Assembly: GCA_025642075.2 (NCBI GenBank)
Contig: JAODUO010000551.1
Span: 292,001 to 356,000, forward strand
DNA length: 64,000 nucleotides
Source: Ridgeia piscesae
Taxonomy: Eukaryota > Annelida > Polychaeta > Sabellida > Siboglinidae
Direction: 5' to 3'
How positions within the stretch are numbered: position 1 is the stretch's first letter; every line of letters begins with the position of its first letter. The notes under the pieces are model-generated. The model saw only the letters and a program-made list of their open reading frames with translations. It was not told the origin of the DNA and did no database searches. Shown piece by piece: positions 41,001 through 54,154 of this stretch. Made by a program: the position numbers and the translations under genes.

Positions 41001-43898
41001 CATTCACCAGTGAAGGCAGAATATTGTCTGAGTTAATGACAGATTGGTTGTTCTGGAATCTCGCTACAAGTGAATGGGCAGTAACATATGCAACTGCTGT
41101 GTTGGAATGCAATTATCTCAATCAGAGTGTAATGGGGTGGGCACAATCACCCAGTAAGGGCCCCTGCAAGGTCTCTACATCACCATGGTCAGTATAAACA
41201 AACCACATGAGATAAATACCCATGCAAGGGTCATTGGTGAACCCTGGGATCACCCTCTGTACCCCTATAAGTTACCCTGACCATTTAGCTACACATGTAA
41301 AGTTGTAAGTGTCACAGTGTCCTGGCATGAGGGCGTGAACCCTGGAAGATAAGGAAGGGTGGATGATGGGAGGGGGAAGTCCACTGGCTGTCCAGAACAG
41401 ACTGACCACAGCCAGCAAGAGAAACTGACATTCAACATGTATTCCTGTATCCCCATGTCAAATTATGACCCCTGTGTTGGAATGAATGATGGCTGCAGTG
41501 CTGGACTTTGGAAGAGCCCTTTGATGTTTGACCTGTCTATCTTTGAGATAAACTTTCTCCTCACTTATAAAATAAATAGTTTCACTTGTCTCTGTGCAAA
41601 CAATGCGCAAACGTTATCTGACCACAGCCGCTGAACCAAGCCCGACCCTGTCTGTACCTGGCCCAGTTTCACAGATCTATAGGCGTGGCACCCTTTCACT
41701 TCCTGCACTCCTGTCCACTCTGTGTCCAGGTACAACACCCCCTTCCCCCATGACTGGCTCCGCACTGCACCGAATGACCAGTCCAGCTTCTGTTGGTTCT
41801 CTACAAAAACTTGGCTGATAGCACTACAGTGGGCACAGGGGAGAGCATAACCCACAGCCAGGCGCGTTGGCACATTTCCAGGAACCAGGAAATTCCTGGG
41901 AGACAGCCGCAAGCCTCCTATAGAGGGCCTGGCACTGCCCGACAGGAAACCATGGCCTCATTGAGGCTACTGCAGCCAGCAGTCCTCCCTTGGTCTGAAC
42001 TCTGTAGTGGACAGGCTGACAGGGGCTGTAACTGGCAATACTGCACTGGTCAGTGAATCACAGAAAGCTTGCTTGCTTATAGACCAACTCATTTTGGACC
42101 GACTCGAAGCATCCATTCATTAATGACTTGCATGTATGTAGTTCTGTTGAATAAACTCAGTCAAAGTTTCATTAATTCTGGACTAGCACAAAACGTAGAC
42201 ACTATGTAGACTCACTGAAGTTACGCATTCATTCTGGACTGACTCACAGCTTCAATTAAGTCTGTACTCGCTACTGACACAATGCACTGTGTGTGGACAA
42301 ATACCAAACTCACTAAGTCACTTTGGATGTACTCAAAGCTCTGCACATGTCCTGGACTGTCTCTTTACCACACCCTCATATACATCATGGCAGATAGGTG
42401 ACTTACTTCCCAGCCCCATCTAGTCCTCTATCCATTGCCATTTCCCCCATACTTATTATTTTACAGGAACACAATGATACACGTATGAAACAATGCTTCA
42501 TGTAATCATTCAAAACAATGAGTGAAAAAATTCCTTTATGCAAACTATGTTATGGAGAACATTTGTCAAACACATGAACACATCTAATATAGGCTGTGCG
42601 CCCCAATGCTCACATGGTCCCATTTTCTAACCTCAAAAGAAAACCAACACCTTTCTTCCCTCAAAAAGCACACCCTACCTTACCTCACACACAACCTGAA
42701 CTGAAGACAATGTTCCCATTTGTGTCAAACTAACACCAGTCACCAGTAAAATTACACAAACGACACAATTCTTAACAAATGAAATGTGAGAGAAACATGC
42801 TCATGATGTATCATCCACAATGCCCACCCAGTACGTTTACTACACGATTAAAAATAGCACTACAGGAATGCGATATACCCATAACAAACATTAAAGTATC
42901 GGGTCCTCGATAAGGTGTAACAACGTGTGTGGAGGGATCAAAATCACGGGGTTCGCCTGGTCGGGGATCTGGCAGATGGAAGGAATGCCACACGTAATAT
43001 GTACTGAATCAACAGTACATGCTAAGGCAGAGAATATTTTTTTCTCGAATGTACTAGTCATTTACTGGGATCAAGATCTATTCGAATTTGATCCAGCGAT
43101 ATTGAGCAGTTGGTTCTGCAACGTTGAAAATGTTTATAAATCCGAAACGTGGAAATTACTCCAATGCAAAGGCCCAGAAATGCAACCCCAGTTAGGTTGA
43201 ACAAAAAGTATGGGTACTCGAATGAAAAGTAAAAATTGGTGTTCTAGCACTAACAAATTTACAAATATTTATCACATTTCCATAACAGGTAGATGAGAGG
43301 GTTGTGTTTCTATAGTCCCATAAGACATACAGACTCTCAGTAAGTTCCAAAATACAAACATTGCAGGTACATTAATTGTATCAACTTGACATTTCTATAA
43401 TTTGAGACCCCCCATACCTCCCACCATCACAACAGCATCCCCCCAAATGTACCACAAATAAAAATTGTAGTTGTACCTACCCTGTGGTGGGGTGAATACA
43501 GAACTCTGTAGCTATTGGCTGCTTGTAGTATCCAAGTTTCCCTTGCTCCCTATTCAGCTGCTAGGCCCTACTAGGCTGAGGCTTCTCAGGCATGTGGGTT
43601 AGACCCAGTCCCACCAGAGCTATTTTTGGCGGCAGCTGGTGATTGGATCGAGACTAGTAGAAGGCTTACTACCTGGAACACAATTGCTGCCTCTAAGTCA
43701 CTGCTGCCAGGAGTCATTGCTGTGGGTGAATAACACCCATGACTCAATCGTAACTCAGACTTTAGTGATGTCTTTTGGTTAAGCTAATGATTAATGACAT
43801 ATGATTTAACATAAATTGTCCCTGGATTTTGTTACATTCAACTTCTTAATACCACAAACAAATTCAAAATCGTGTTTTGCTGAAGATAGGAGAGAGAG
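38091..43898. other. Gene-poor stretch
   Basis: Short open frames only. About 42060-42370 has degenerate repeated words (CATTCATTCTGGACTGACTC and CATTAATTCTGGACTAGC) suggesting an old tandem array. No gene is recognised. Confidence 0.45.
39690..40030. promoter_or_regulatory. Compact CpG-containing block, possible conserved regulatory element
   Basis: Unique sequence with CACCGCAGTCACCGCGGCC, GATGAATAAATCTGCC, GCATATTAATAAACTGG and ATTACCCGATGACGG. It has no open frame with recognisable protein similarity. Confidence 0.22.
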
Positions 43899-44320
43899 AT
43901 GAGAGGAGAGGAGAGGAGAGGAGAGGAGAGGAGAGGAGAGGAGAGGAGAGGAGAGGAGAGGAGAGGAGAGGAGAGGAGAGGAGAGGAGAGGAGAGGAGAG
44001 GAGAGGAGAGGAGAGGAGAGGAGAGGAGAGGAGAGGAAGAGATATTGTAGAGCAGAGAGGGAGAGAAATGGAGAGAGAGAGGGAGAGTAGAGAGGGAGAG
44101 CAGAGATGGAGAGTAGAGAGGGAGAGCAGAGAGGGAGAGTAGAGAGGGAGAGCAGAGATGGAGAGTAGAGAGGGATAGTGGAGAGGAGAGAGAACACAGC
44201 AGAGAACACAGAGCAGAGAGGGAGAACAGAGAGGGAAGAGAGATAGAGGGAGGCGGAGAGGTGGATAGGAAGAGCAGGGAGCGAAGAGGGAGAGCAGAGA
44301 GCGGAGAGGGAGAGTGAGGT
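43899..44320 (+). repeat. (GGAGA)n pentanucleotide array and purine-rich flank
   Basis: About 27 nearly perfect 5-bp units (43902-44038) are followed by 280 bases of all-purine-rich AGAGCAGAGAGGGAG-like sequence. The strand is almost pure purine, able to form triplex or H-DNA. Confidence 0.95.
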
Positions 44321-44518
44321 TAGATTGAAACCACAATGTCTCACTTGTCATTCACTAATAATATATTCCAAGTAAAACATTCATAACATCGGTTGTTCCG
44401 GTTCACATTTTCACCAATTAATCACCTTATGAGTCAAGTTATTAACACCACAATATCCTGCTACTGTAGGCAATTTTATAGTGCTTAAGTAGCAAAAATG
44501 CTGTGTCAACAGCATAAA

Positions 44519-44660
44519 CTACTGTGTCAGCAGTTTCCACCAAAGTTTTCAGTTTCATTTTTGGGTATGTTGTACACTGGATATGTCAGTTTCCACCAAC
44601 AGTTTCAGTTTCATTTTTAGTAAGTTGTACATTGGCTTCCACCAAAGTTTTCAGTGAAAA
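44519..44660 (+). repeat. Three degenerate tandem copies of a 60-70 bp unit
   Basis: CAGTTTCCACCAAAGTTTTC, CAGTTTCCACCAACAGTTTC and CTTCCACCAAAGTTTTCAG recur with TTCATTTTT and GTTGTACA(C/T)TGG between them. Confidence 0.6.
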
Positions 44661-44679
44661 AGTCCTATCTTCATATGTA

Positions 44680-45430
44680 AGTAGTTACATCAGACATCTT
44701 AGTCTGCCAGGATCTTTAATATGCAGAACAAATGCACAACCATAGAGATAACATTGTGATCTATAGAAAGCCTTCCTAAATAAATTTTTGGGGGGCACCA
44801 CATATTTCTATAAAATAAATTTTGTGGTGTTTAAAAATAAAACATAACTAAGACTACACTATGTGAGTGATTATAATATTACAATACCTGTGTTAATACT
44901 ATATAAGACCAAATTGCAACAACAACAAAACAACTATATTTCATGCAATTACCAGGTATTTATAATGTTGGCCATGCATAATATTGAAGAGTATAATTTA
45001 TATCTAAAAAGAACATAAATTACGAAAAAGCAGATTAAGGAGATGTATCTTCAGTTCACTCCTAAAACATACAGAGTCATGCTGGTTTCTTATCTCTAGT
45101 GGAAGAGAGTCCCACTGGGAGGATCCTGCAAATTAACATGCTTGATGGCTGAACCATATCAGGCTTACCCCAGGAGGAACAACCATGATAGTTTTGGGTT
45201 GGCTAAGTGAAGTGTGTGAGAGGGCATGTAAGTAAATACAAGATCAGCATGGTCCAGTGGACAGTCTCCATGCATGGTGGTTTCCGCTGAAAGTTCTCCT
45301 GCCAGTTCGTGTCACACGTCAGACATCTAAGTTTATGTAACACGGCCATAACCTTTAAATATGCAGAACAAACTCATGACCAGAGTAGCGTAATACACAC
45401 AGTGATACGTCCCTATATTCTACTCATTAC
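44680..45430 (+). repeat. Two related stretches of a decayed interspersed repeat
   Basis: CATCAGACATCTTAG...ATCTTTAATATGCAGAACAA near 44690-44735 recurs as CGTCAGACATCTAAG...CCTTTAAATATGCAGAACAA near 45320-45370. Between them, about 45010-45230 has the look of a decayed transposon. The family is not identified. Confidence 0.4.
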
Positions 45431-48400
45431 CAACAAAATTGAACAGTGCTCTGTGCCGAAACTGAAAGGTTACCAAGTTTCCCTCCTGTTGTTTTACTGC
45501 CGCCATTACCCAGCCAACAGCTGACACTGACTCTGGTCGGTCTGCCCTGCCTGCTTGAGGTGCACATAACATGTTGTTAACCAGCTGATAAAACTACTTT
45601 CAAACACAAACATAAAATGTGTCATCGTAAAATGTCACGGAAGGGTACAGACTACGCACACATGGAAATATATACACACAAAAAGAAGTTATGGCTGCTT
45701 CGACTGTTGAGCAACAACCTACTATAACACAGCAGGCAATTTTATTTTTAAAGACTTGTAAACAGCCCGAGAAATGTTGTACAGATTTTGCTCAGATACT
45801 GATCTGTTTTCACGTTGAAAATCGTTGATTTTTTTCTTTGACTAATGTCCAGCGTATTTTGGTTTTCACACTGTTGTGATGAAGACAAGAATACTCAAGC
45901 AATGACAATGTGACAACTGGGAATAACAGAACGGAAGTGTTGTGTCACTGTCTGTCAAGAACAGGAACTTATGATCGAGTGAATAATTATCGGAAGTTCT
46001 GAAGTGAGACAGAGTAAATCATACTGACTCAAAAGGTATTTACTTGAAATTGCTTTAGTAATTTTTGCTCTCATTACTTTTACTGGCTTTCTGCCAACAT
46101 TGTGTTTGCCAATAGAAGTCTCACCTACAATGAAAATACGACAGTAAGTATTCACTGAAATTACACAATTCATGCATTATCAGGACAAAAGTCTTGCATC
46201 ACTGTCTGTCAAGAACATGTCAACATTATTGGAAATACTGATGTGATGTAGAGTAAACAATTCCAACCAAAAGGTTTTTTTGTAAACCATTACTGTTATT
46301 GCCTGTCTAGAAAATAGTGTGAATGCATAAAATAATGACCTCCACATTTATTGTCACTTTGGCATGTTACAACATTAAGTAAATTTCATTATCAATGTAC
46401 CGGCTTCAGAAGTTCTGACCTGGACCTTCGTCTAAGCAGTGAGTAACTCAGTTGGACACGACTATAAAAATGGTACTGTCTTGACTATGAACAACTTGAT
46501 CAATGAAGAAAGCTTACACTGAACAGGGCTCACAACCTGTTCTGAAGAAGGTATCTCAACTATGTAGGGCATGAATATGAACAGGATATAACAACTGAAA
46601 CTAGGTATGGCATGACTATGAGCAAGGCATGACAACTGAGTAGGGAATGATTATGAACATGACACGACTATTAACAGAACAACTGAGAACAAACAACTGA
46701 TGACTGTGCAGTGCTACTATGGTCAGAGCAGGCAAGTATGACATGATTGTCATCAGGACATTCAGTTAAGTAGGATATATGTTGATAGGGCATGAATCAC
46801 AACATCTCTGGCATTCTATTTTTACTTCTTGAACAAAGAAATCAACCCTTCACACCTGTCTGAAACACATCTTTCCATATTGACTTCCCTTACTGAATTC
46901 ACCTTCTGTTGACAGCGTGGATCATCACATGATACACGTCTGCTTTCACTTTACACCAGTGCCTTTCTCTGTAAGGCAATTTTTAAACATATTTATCAAT
47001 GGCAGCTGCCCTTGGCTTCCCCATGTCTGCTGCCACACATTTTTTACAGGCCCGCTGTTGGCGGATGAGTTATTTAAGCAGATGGTGTGATCAGCCCAGA
47101 GACATGCCAAGAGAAGGGAAATTAATACCCCCAACTGAAGAGTTTCCAGCCAGAATGCAACACCCTTGGTGAGTCTCCACACCTCCACGTGATGGTAGTC
47201 ATTAGTTACTCCACAGGGCCAGAGCAGTACCCATGGAACAGTGTGGACAAGTAACAAAGGGAACAGGTTCTATCAAACTTACGTCATCCAGACTCAAATT
47301 TGGATGGTTTATTGCCAGGTAATTTTATTAATTGTTTATGGCATTGTGGAGTCAACCACTCAAATAGTCGTCAGAACATTCCTTGCCTTTGTCCAACCTT
47401 TTCTCCACGCCTCCTCCAACACATGTACATACAACATATACAATCAGGAATATTATCAAACTGACACCTAAAGCATGTATAATGTAAAACCAAACGCAAC
47501 TAAGAATTTTTAAAGACAATCACATCTCCTCACGTACAAGTTGTAACTTGGTGAGAAAATATTAATATAATAACAAAATCGTGACTGAGTCGTGATTTAC
47601 TCAATTTATGACAAATATTGCACCATTGTATGATTTCATTTTCAGTATTTTCTTTAAAAGATGTCAGTAAACATCAACAAATGGGGTTATTCATTACAGG
47701 TGCTATTGACATTTGTCATATTGATATATAGTTGAAGTAAGTGTCCAGTTGTTTGATAGTTTCCAGTATTGTCACATAGGCAACATAACAGGTTTTTAAC
47801 TTATAATAATACATTTTATTTTATAGCTAATTTCAGCTGCATGATGATTAATCTGAATAAAACAGGTACTTCATAAACCTAGTTATTTGTTGATAACTCA
47901 TTCGCTAATGTTGTTCACAAGTGACTACCATCATAACTAAATGTATTTGGATACCTATAAATAACAAATTCTCAGCTGTGATGTTTTGTCATGGGACCAC
48001 TATACACTGCAATCTTACGTAGGTGAACGGCTGGCTACACACAGTCTATGCGTCATTACTTTTTACCCTTCACCTCCGCTTTACATTTCCCCCGGATCTG
48101 GGAAATAAAAAATTAAACATTCTGACACACACTGCTCATTTCACTAAAGAAATCCAGGAGGATATAGGGACATCCCAATTGTATATTTCTGAAAGAAACC
48201 ATAAACAGTTACCATCACATAACTGTTGGTCAGCACGACAGTGGACAGCTGCCTGGGACATCCTTCACAAGTGACACGTAATGGGCCATTCCCATTCTTC
48301 CTGGCACGCAGGTAACATCACTCCCCCACCTGTCCGGCATACATCTCCCGGCGCCCCGCCCGTCAGAAGTAGATACCCTTGAGAGTGTGAATCTAGAAGA

Positions 48401-48566
48401 GGAAGAAGGACTGCAGCTTTGTTGGGATCATTTAAGACGTTCCAATCAGTTTTTATTGCTATTTATATAGCAGAAGTGAAGACTGTCTGTGGTGACAGGC
48501 CAGGAAGACAAGACATGGAGGGAGATGGAGCAATGAGGGAGATACATGTGGCTGAGGAGTGCCACA
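45431..48566. other. Gene-poor stretch
   Basis: About 46480-46800 has degenerate repeated words (ACTATGAGCAAGGCATGACAA, GATTATGAACATGACACGAC). 47030-47200 is unique and GC-richer. No gene is recognised. Confidence 0.45.
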
Positions 48567-49015
48567 GCACAGCACGGCACGGCACGGCACGGCACGGCAC
48601 GGCACGGCACGGCACAGCACGGCACAGCAGAGCACAGTAGTGCACCCGAGCATGGCATAGTTCAGCCGAGCATGGCATAGTGCAACCAAGCACAGCATAG
48701 CTCAACCGAGCAAAGAATAGCACAGTCAAACACAGCCAAGCACAGCACAGCACAGCACAGCACAGCACAGCACAGCACAGCACAGCACAGCACAGCACAG
48801 CACAGCACAGCACAGCACACAGCAGAGCACAGTAGTGCAACTGAGCACAGCATAGCTCAACCGAGAAAAGAATAGCAGTCAAGCACAGCACAGCACAGCA
48901 CAGCACAGCACAGCACAGCACAGCACAGCACAGCACAGCACAGCACAGCACAGCACAGCACAGCACAGCACAGCACAGCACAGCACAGCACAGCACAGCA
49001 CGAGCACAGCAGAGC
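48567..49015 (+). repeat. Pentanucleotide arrays (GGCAC)n and (CACAG)n with duplicated spacers
   Basis: (GGCAC)n is at 48567-48625 and (CACAG)n at 48735-48820 and 48885-49013. The spacers between arrays, 48616-48735 and 48823-48885, are themselves related (both have GCACAGTAGTGCA and CATAGCTCAACCGAG), so a larger unit was duplicated. Confidence 0.95.
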
Positions 49016-49019
49016 ACAG

Positions 49020-49142
49020 CCGAGGGAGGGACTGGGATGGAGGGAGGGAGGGAGGGAGGGAGGGTGGGAGGGAGGGATGGATGGATGGAGGGAAGGAGGG
49101 ACGGAGGCAGTGAGGGAGGGAGGGAAGGAGGGACGGAGAAAG
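49020..49142 (+). repeat. (GGAG)n/(GATG)n purine-rich tract
   Basis: GGAG tetranucleotides with GGATG and GGAAG variants directly follow the CACAG array. Confidence 0.93.
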
Positions 49143-49979
49143 AAGGATTACAGTTGTGATGTAGAAAGATGGATGGAAGAACAGACTGGGTAAGAGAAAC
49201 ATAGCAGTCAGACAACCTGCGTCTTGGTCTACCACTTAACTAGAAATAGTCACAAGGCTATGACAATCATAAATCAGGCAATTTTCTGCCCCATGTGGCA
49301 GCCTTAATTATGGTGTTGGTGACAAAAAGGAACCATCAATTCTGGCCACATTTGATCTTATTTTCCTTCTCAACAATAATGCTATGTTACTTGACAGGTT
49401 TACATAACTACCAATCATGAGCTTCATTACGCCATGCACAGTTCTCCACACACAGAAAGGAAGAGGGTGAAAGGCAAACGTTGGACTTGTATTGCTGTGG
49501 TGCAGGTGACTTGGAACACTTTGAATAGTGGCGATTCTAAAGATAGAACTCTAATGATATGTTGTGGCTGTAATCTTGTCATCAGCCCAATTGGAGGCAA
49601 TTACCTTCATAATGGAAAGTGCTCTCACCAACAAGCATGTATTCCTTCGCTCTATTGTTATCAGTCGTCACCTTTCGTAGAGACATGGTCGGTGTGTTAA
49701 AGAAACCGTTGTGTTCAATCAATGGACATGTTTGGCATGTAATGTAATCTACTACAAGAAAGTTTTAGAAGTCACATGCCTTCTTGTCAGCTGTCACAGT
49801 ACTAAGTAGAAAGTGACTGATACAATAGACGTGTAGTCCTGTGACACCAGACAAACCACAATCTCATTGATACAACATGGAGAATTGAAGGTTTTTCTTG
49901 TCAGGCTCTGTTATTATAATAAAGATTTGTGTGGTGGACGCTGTACTGCGGTCTGGTCCACATGTTGAACCTGCGGGAC

Positions 49980-50100
49980 TGTGTGCATGCGTGCATGCAA
50001 GTGTGCATGCGTGCATGTGTACATGCATGGATTTGTGAGCATGCATGATGGTTTGTGTGCATGCATGGCGGGACTGCATTTACACGCATGCAAGCGTGTA
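49980..50100 (+). repeat. Alternating GCATGC/GTGTGC-rich stretch
   Basis: Repeated GTGCATGCGTGCATG motifs. The alternating purine-pyrimidine pattern could adopt Z-DNA. Confidence 0.7.
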
Positions 50101-51478
50101 TACAGTTACTGGATTAACTTCTTCACTCAAATGCACTTCATCAGGTACCGTGATAATTGGCTGTCATAACCGCATCGTTCATTTTTATCTGTCTTCATAC
50201 TTAACAATGCCCGCAAATAGTTTCCAGATAAATATAACAGTTGCTTTTTCTGCAGCGGTGTTGTTCACTGGTTTTATAATTCTGATAGATTGGAAGCTGC
50301 CTTTTTGTGTAGTGATGTATATAGCCAGCCTATACAACCTGTGCAATGCGTCAGAAGGAAATGACATAACGATGAATGATATTAACCTTGCCACCCCTGT
50401 TTCAACACACTGAGATATGGCAAAAGGCAAGACACTATCACACTAACTACTAAAAGCAGTGGTGATGTTGACGTCATTTTTATTTAACCTTTGACAAGGA
50501 AATTGCACATTTCTAATTAACGGAACAAGGATGTGGTTTAGCGCCATGCAGACCACCAGAATGAGTTTAACAGATATAAAAGTCAACGACACTTGGTCAT
50601 AATAATTATTTACAGCATCAAAAGAAAAATCAGACCACTTAGTAACTGTTAAACAAAACATGAAGGTTCTATATCAGTGTGACTAATTATGTACTGGTAG
50701 TAAGCTAGTTTTCATTGTGATAAGCATCTAATAATTAATTATTGTTTTGATTAGAACTGCAAAAGTTGACAAAAGTGATTCGTCTCTAAATGCTAGTTCA
50801 AGACCATTAATTTACACGAGTAAATTATGCAATATTATGATTTTATTATGAAATACAGGTGTATGTTTATTTTGTTAATAATTTAAAGATCATCATGTAA
50901 GACAAACTGACCATACATGTGACACAAAGTAGTCACATGTGCACATTTTACATATATTAACCTCATTAGCAATAAAATAATGACCTGAGAGGGGATTAAA
51001 AATGCTCATATTACGGTGACATTAGTCAGCTGTGGTCAAAACTCCAGATCAGCAATGTTGGCTTGGGTGTATTGCAATTTTAATGGACCCATTGGACAAC
51101 CCTTTGTGGTAAAGTGGGGAGGTCATGAAAAATGAGAATGATTTAATGGGCTTCATGACTGGCTGGGTTAGATTATGAGCCGAGTACATGACTAATCTGA
51201 CCACTTACCACAAGTAATGAATGCTCTCTCTCTCAGTTGGCTTGGGTGGTAAGGGCAGTCTGAAAGTGTGAACAATTAAATTTTATCAGCAAGATCATAG
51301 ACAATCCTTGTTCTTTGGAGGTGAGAGCTGAGGATGCAGTTTGTTAATAAACGTGTGCTAAAATTAGCAGTTTTCACTCTGTGCATTATACTTTATGTAA
51401 ATTGTACTTTTTTCAGTGTTTTTAAATTGTAATTTATGAATACATATGGAACTTTTGTCTGAAATAAACATATATACA

Positions 51479-51480
<2 letters not shown>

Positions 51481-51531
<51 letters not shown>
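51481..51531 (+). repeat. (TA)n microsatellite
   Basis: About 25 TA units flanked by ATACAGTG and ACCTGC. Confidence 0.96.
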
Positions 51532-51534
<3 letters not shown>

Positions 51535-51849
51535 GCACAAAACATATGCACATTTTTTTTTACTTAGACCCAAGCTACTTAACTGTGCAGTCTCCAAAAA
51601 ACTTGCCCATTCTATTTTTTTTCAGAACAGTCACCAAACATGTAATTAGTAGTTTTCAATTGCCATAAAAATAACAGGTTCCATAAGGTAAGTGCTATAA
51701 GGAAGGTTCTGGTCTATTGCCAAAAGTTGTCACTGTTAAAATTGTAAAAAGAAAATAATTCTGGCCATTGGTACACTGACTTTATCTAATACAAGATGCT
51801 TTTACTTTTACAAGTAAGCACCCCTGAATCTACTTTGTAGAGAAATGTG

Positions 51850-51889
51850 GTGTTGAAATAAAATTGACTGATTGATTGGTTGATTGACG

Positions 51890-51924
<35 letters not shown>

Positions 51925-51990
51925 TATCCTTCTATAGCGCAGTGTCTAGATCTTAGGATTGGTCAAAGCGATTACACTTTACTTCCTGGA
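51850..51990 (+). repeat. (TTGA)n tract followed by a dispersed-repeat end
   Basis: About a dozen TTGA units (about 51868-51923) are followed by TTCTATAGCGCAGTG and CAAAGCGATTACACTTTAC, the TATAGCGC/GCxxTTACA signature of the dispersed repeat seen at 17.4 kb. A short tandem tail next to such a sequence is typical of retroposed elements. Confidence 0.45.
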
Positions 51991-53619
51991 ATACCTGCTC
52001 AATCAAACACTTTCTCCACTTCTCTGGGAAGCAAGCATTGAAACCAAAGTATTTACACTATATAAAACACTATCTGTGTGATCTTCTATCATCTGGATAT
52101 GATATCACTGCTGATGACAGATATGTCAATGCATGTAATTACAAACATCCCTTGCCATCATGACCTACTACTGGTATTTGTAATCAGGATCCAATTCAAA
52201 GACATGATTAAGCTTGTTGTCAACTTCAAACACAAGACATTCAATACCCTTGGTGACTCTACTCAGCACATCTGTCCTTGTCATCTGTCCTTGTCATCTG
52301 TCCTTGTCATCTGCTTCAAGAGTCACCTGTTTGCTGCTTGAGTGGGCTTCCGGAGAACCAGAATACACTCTTACACAAAGTCACTGTAGTTCTCCTAGGT
52401 ACAGGATAACATGTGCCATAGTTCTTGATGATATTGAGGGTCATAAACCTGGACAAGTGTAGGATATCTTAAACAATCTGCTGCATCTCCAATACAAATT
52501 CTATGACTATGTACCACAGCAGGAGTAATATAAATATGACAAGCCCACTCTCTGTCAAACGACACAGTTTAGGAACACACTATTAACCAACTGAAGACTC
52601 GCCTTTGACAAGACTGTACCCAGATCTACACAACTTCACACAAACTAAACTAAACAACACCATGGAAGATTAACAATAGTGCATCAAAATAAATAGAGAA
52701 ACAGGAATACTACTACCTTGGGATGGTCTAAGTTCTCAAAGCAATTTGTATTGATCATTCCGGAGGTAACAACTTGACACTACTTGGGGTAAGAAATACA
52801 GTTTACAAACTAACAATTGAAAAAAGTTAATTTGGGTAAGCCCAGCTGCCTAGCCTTGGAGTTGGATAGTGGCAGGTACATGTCACACACAATAATATGA
52901 CTGACTATGTTTGTAGACATAATCTCAGCCACACATACCTAGTTTGACAAGGTGAAGTAGTGAACAGTGAAATCTGACGGATGTCTCTTGACTGTGTAAT
53001 TTATTATGTGATTTTGTGTCTTAAACTCTTAACTCTTGGTCATGTTCAATGTGACAGTCAACTGTCTGTCACTGTGAACTGAACTCTGAAAACAAGTTAT
53101 CTAATATATTTAATTATTATATATAGGTGCCTACCTGCCAACTTTCCCGTAATTTACACGACATAAATGTATCTCATTGTCCTTGACCCTGCCCTGGACC
53201 TGGTTTCTTGGAATATGAATATCTAGGCAACTCTCCCCGATTTTTGCTTCTAATCTCTAACAGCACATCACCCCTCCCCCATATTCCATGAGAGTGCGAC
53301 ACGGAGCTCAGACGGTATTGTTTACAAACTGTATATTGGAGTGTGAATAAACGTTCATGTTCGTCTTAACGGGATTGATTTGCGACCGGCCTGGAAGAGG
53401 AGGCTGGCCGAGAGCGAGACCGAGTCACGTCTCATGACTCGAGTGAGGAGAAACTGGCTGAACCGGTGATGAGTGATGCCATTACGTATTTCAATCAACA
53501 ACGTTGGCTAATACAAATATAGAAAGGAAGTGAACGGAAACCTAAGTGAACTTGTACATAAAATATGTGAAAGCGAACGCTATGCCGCGTACACAAACGC
53601 GACACAACAGCGGCGCCTC

Positions 53620-53965
53620 TAATACAAGATGCGCCATCTAGCGACCACATTATGTAACACAATATTACGGTGTCTTCGTCGCCTACAGTAAGTCTGAGTA
53701 AGATTATGGTTTTTGAAAAGATTTTATTATTTATTTCTGTCATTGTTTGACGTTAGAGATATACAATAGTATATGGAAATTTAAAATATTTTAAGATGGA
53801 TAACAATAAATTAAAAAGTAAGAGATTTCAACCGGAAGTAGCCATCAATCGACAGATGGCGCCACGTTGCATAGAAACGGAAATAAACAATAGATTCATG
53901 TTTTCAATTTATTTACATCGTTTTGCGTCATAATTGCAATAGAATTTTCTACAAAAAGATTAAAT
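53620..53965 (+). promoter_or_regulatory. Candidate promoter of the PIERCE1-like gene (CTCF-like, ETS-like, X-box-like sites)
   Basis: Within 350 bases of the start codon lie: a CTCF-like core on the minus strand (53630-53644, containing CTAGATGGCGC); an ETS/GABP-type ACCGGAAGT (53831-53839); a second CTCF-like core on the plus strand (53849-53863, containing CAGATGGCGCC); and directly after it GTTGCATAGAAAC (53866-53878), which fits the X-box bound by RFX factors with one mismatch in its first half. I see no clear TATA box at a suitable distance. RFX factors drive ciliary genes across animals, so the X-box agrees with the gene's assignment. Binding itself is inferred. Confidence 0.5.
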
Positions 53966-54154
53966 ATGGATGAGGAATGTCGATGTGTACCGGAACCCGA
54001 AGAAGATAATGAACCACGGGGAGATTACGATGCTCAACAGATGCTTGAAGCTCAAGAGCGGAGTGGACAAACAATAACGTTGCCGGAGCAACCGCCGATC
54101 GATAATGAGTTTGATAACAACACAGCTCAAATCATGGAGCCTCAATCACACCCG
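53966..54154 (+). CDS. PIERCE1: PIERCE1-like exon 1 (residues 1-63)
   Basis: This exon begins with an ATG in the context AAATATGG and encodes an acidic, disordered-looking N-terminus rich in Glu, Asp, Pro and Gln. It ends after a Pro codon at the donor GTAAGA, phase 0. This part is the least conserved, so the start codon is the least certain element of the gene. Confidence 0.8.

Larger units (their letters stand above)
50101..53250. other. Gene-poor stretch
   Basis: Contains a TA run and a TTGA-tailed repeat (listed), and three direct copies of the 14-bp word CATCTGTCCTTGTC near 52268-52310. No gene is recognised. Confidence 0.45.

Noticed and set aside
43806..44351. Ser/Leu-rich frame of 181 codons
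   Set aside because: It is the complement of the GGAGA array.
48463..49215. Cys/Ala-rich frame of 250 codons resembling a cysteine-rich secreted protein
   Set aside because: It is a translation of CACAG/GGCAC pentanucleotide arrays.
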